The position numbers were made by a program, and so were the translations under genes. Below the pieces are notes generated by a model. It worked only from the letters and a program-made list of their open reading frames with translations. It ran no database searches and was not told the origin of the DNA. Shown here one piece after another: positions 62,935-64,000 of a stretch of 64,000 nt of DNA; the first letter of the stretch is position 1; every line of letters begins with the position of its first letter. Origin of the DNA: Egicoccus halophilus (lineage in GTDB: Bacteria > Actinomycetota > Nitriliruptoria > Nitriliruptorales > Nitriliruptoraceae); NCBI RefSeq assembly GCF_004300825.1, contig NZ_CP036250.1, forward strand, positions 3,669,001-3,733,000, given 5' to 3'.

Positions 62935-64000
62935 GTGCTGGAGACGGCGGCCGACCAGCGCGCCTCCACGCGCGCCGTCGCACTCGCCGCCACGGTCGCG
63001 CTCGTCGCGCACCTGGCCGCCTGGCTCCGGCTCGAGTCCGGCGCCACGACGAGCCTGTTGGCCGTCCCCGTCGTCTACACGCTCGCGGTCGTCGCCGCCC
63101 TGCTGCTCGCCCACCTGCTCGCCGGTCGCGCCCGCATCGTCGCCAACGACGCCCACCGGTGGCTCTCGGCCGGCTTCCTGGTGACCGGCGGGCTCGTGCT
63201 CGCCCAGGGCATCGCGGTCGCTGCGGCCGTCCGGGGTCCCGTGGTGACCCCGATCGACGGGGCCGTCGGCCTCTACCTGCTCTCCCAGGCGGCGATGCCC
63301 GTCTTCGTCGCCGGCGCCCTGGTCGTCCCCCGACGTGCACGTTGGCGGTGGGGCGTCGCGGCCGGCTTCGCCCTCGCGCTCGTGGTCGCCGTCCGTGCGC
63401 CCGCACCGCTGGACCTGCCGCGCCTGGTCGACCCGGCAGGATCGGTCACCCCGCTGGTGCCGGGGCTGCTGGCCGGGCTGTTGCTGGCACAGGTCGCTGC
63501 CCTGGCCGGCTGGCTGTGGCGGACGGGCGCCCGCGCGAGCCGGACCGAACTGTGGATCGGCGTGGGGCTGCTGTTGATGGTCCTCGACCTGGCCGTGGCG
63601 ATGGGCAGCAGCCGACTGCCCGAGGCCGCGTGGTGGTCGTGGGCGGTGTTGCGCATCGCCCAGTTCGCGGTCCCGGCCGTCGGTCTGCTGGCCGACGACC
63701 GGCGCCTGTTGCGACTGCTGCATCACCACGAGGGCCGCCTCGAGGAGCAGTTCGGGGAGGAGTTGCGCCCGACCGCCCCGTCGGCGGCGGCCGTACCGTC
63801 GCTCGGTCGTGACCGTCTCGTCGACATCCTCGGCGCGCAGCGGTTCTCCCCCGTCTTCCAGCCGATCTGGTCGCTGACGACCGGTGAGGTCGTCGCGCTC
63901 GAGGCGCTCGTCCGGTTCGACTTCGATCCCGCGGCACCGCCCGACCGGGTCCTGGCCGGCGCCGGGCGACTCGGCCTGCGCGTCGAGTTGGAACTGTCGG
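62935..64000 (+). CDS. EAL-domain membrane protein (3' end off window)
   Basis: At least 355 residues visible. About eight hydrophobic segments at 12-255 (AVALAATVALVAHLAAWLRL, ALALVVAVRAPAPLDL, LWIGVGLLLMVLDLAVAMGS) form a putative membrane sensor. The cytoplasmic part begins RRLLRLLHHHEGRLEEQFGE, then FSPVFQPIWSLTTGEVVALE with LVRFD, the start of an EAL cyclic-di-GMP phosphodiesterase domain (the glutamate of EAL is present). The catalytic rest lies outside. The start is unsure: GTG 62935 has no ribosome site, and the frame is open back past 62860. Confidence 0.75.
   Translation, partial: MLETAADQRASTRAVALAATVALVAHLAAWLRLESGATTSLLAVPVVYTLAVVAALLLAHLLAGRARIVANDAHRWLSAGFLVTGGLVLAQGIAVAAAVRGPVVTPIDGAVGLYLLSQAAMPVFVAGALVVPRRARWRWGVAAGFALALVVAVRAPAPLDLPRLVDPAGSVTPLVPGLLAGLLLAQVAALAGWLWRTGARASRTELWIGVGLLLMVLDLAVAMGSSRLPEAAWWSWAVLRIAQFAVPAVGLLADDRRLLRLLHHHEGRLEEQFGEELRPTAPSAAAVPSLGRDRLVDILGAQRFSPVFQPIWSLTTGEVVALEALVRFDFDPAAPPDRVLAGAGRLGLRVELELS

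Overview
The window is very GC-rich, densely coded chromosomal DNA from a free-living actinobacterium. Pointers include the tatD-rpfB-rsmA-ispE order, the eno-ftsB-DUF501-ppx order, a Pmt-type protein mannosyltransferase divergent from rsmI, an iron box of the DtxR/IdeR type, a CsoR-type copper repressor, and many GTG starts. Several exported proteins carry long Asp/Glu-rich stretches, which would suit a halophilic or alkaliphilic deep-branching actinobacterium (Nitriliruptoria-like). That placement is inference. There is no phage, integron or insertion sequence.

Layout. 1-5.1 kb: a CUT1 maltose-type uptake operon (malE-malF-malG, malG cut by the window edge) divergent from a LacI regulator. 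5.1-10.1 kb: a small unknown protein and a gamma-glutamyltransferase, divergent from a GlcD-GlcF fused oxidase. 10.1-15.2 kb: tRNA-Leu(UAA), an acidic lipoprotein, a NUDIX-YjeF_N fusion, a cytosine deaminase/permease pair and a pentapeptide-repeat protein. 15.2-22.0 kb: a leftward housekeeping block, listed in transcription order as PpiC-type foldase, mazG, a small protein, eno, ftsB, DUF501, ppx; an S1-domain gene lies between ftsB and DUF501. 22.2-27.6 kb: a metal island with an iron-box-controlled, frameshifted FhuF-like gene, a Fur-family regulator, znuA/znuB/znuC, an ArsR regulator and a 49-residue His-rich peptide. 27.6-30.5 kb: HIT protein, exonuclease III and an MFS transporter. 30.5-37.1 kb: an alpha-xylosidase (YicI-like) operon with its own CUT1 permeases, a broken binding protein and a divergent LacI regulator with twin palindromic operators. 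37.2-47.9 kb: a secreted X-Pro peptidase, mfd, DUF4191, pth, rplY, prs, glmU. 48.1-49.2 kb: a secreted solenoid-like repeat protein. 49.4-52.2 kb: csoR-copA. 52.3-56.7 kb: tRNA-Gln, ispE, rsmA, rpfB, tatD. 56.9-59.7 kb: an ECF sigma factor with a translationally coupled putative anti-sigma/propeller protein. 60-64 kb: rsmI, pmt, a PGPGW membrane protein and the start of an EAL-domain membrane protein.

How they work together. Two sugar importers, each with a LacI regulator and neither with a local ATPase, suggest a shared ATPase elsewhere, as MsiK does in other actinobacteria. The metal island groups sensors (Fur, ArsR, an iron box), a Znu importer and a His-rich peptide, with several palindromes at its promoters. 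Two genes look broken: the FhuF-like gene (one base missing) and the xyloside-cluster binding protein (about 300 bases missing). The observations most worth following up are the iron-box small ORF, the His-peptide operator, the NUDIX-YjeF_N fusion, the twin LacI operators and the two damaged genes. I did not see one clearly new multi-gene system; the metal island is the nearest candidate.
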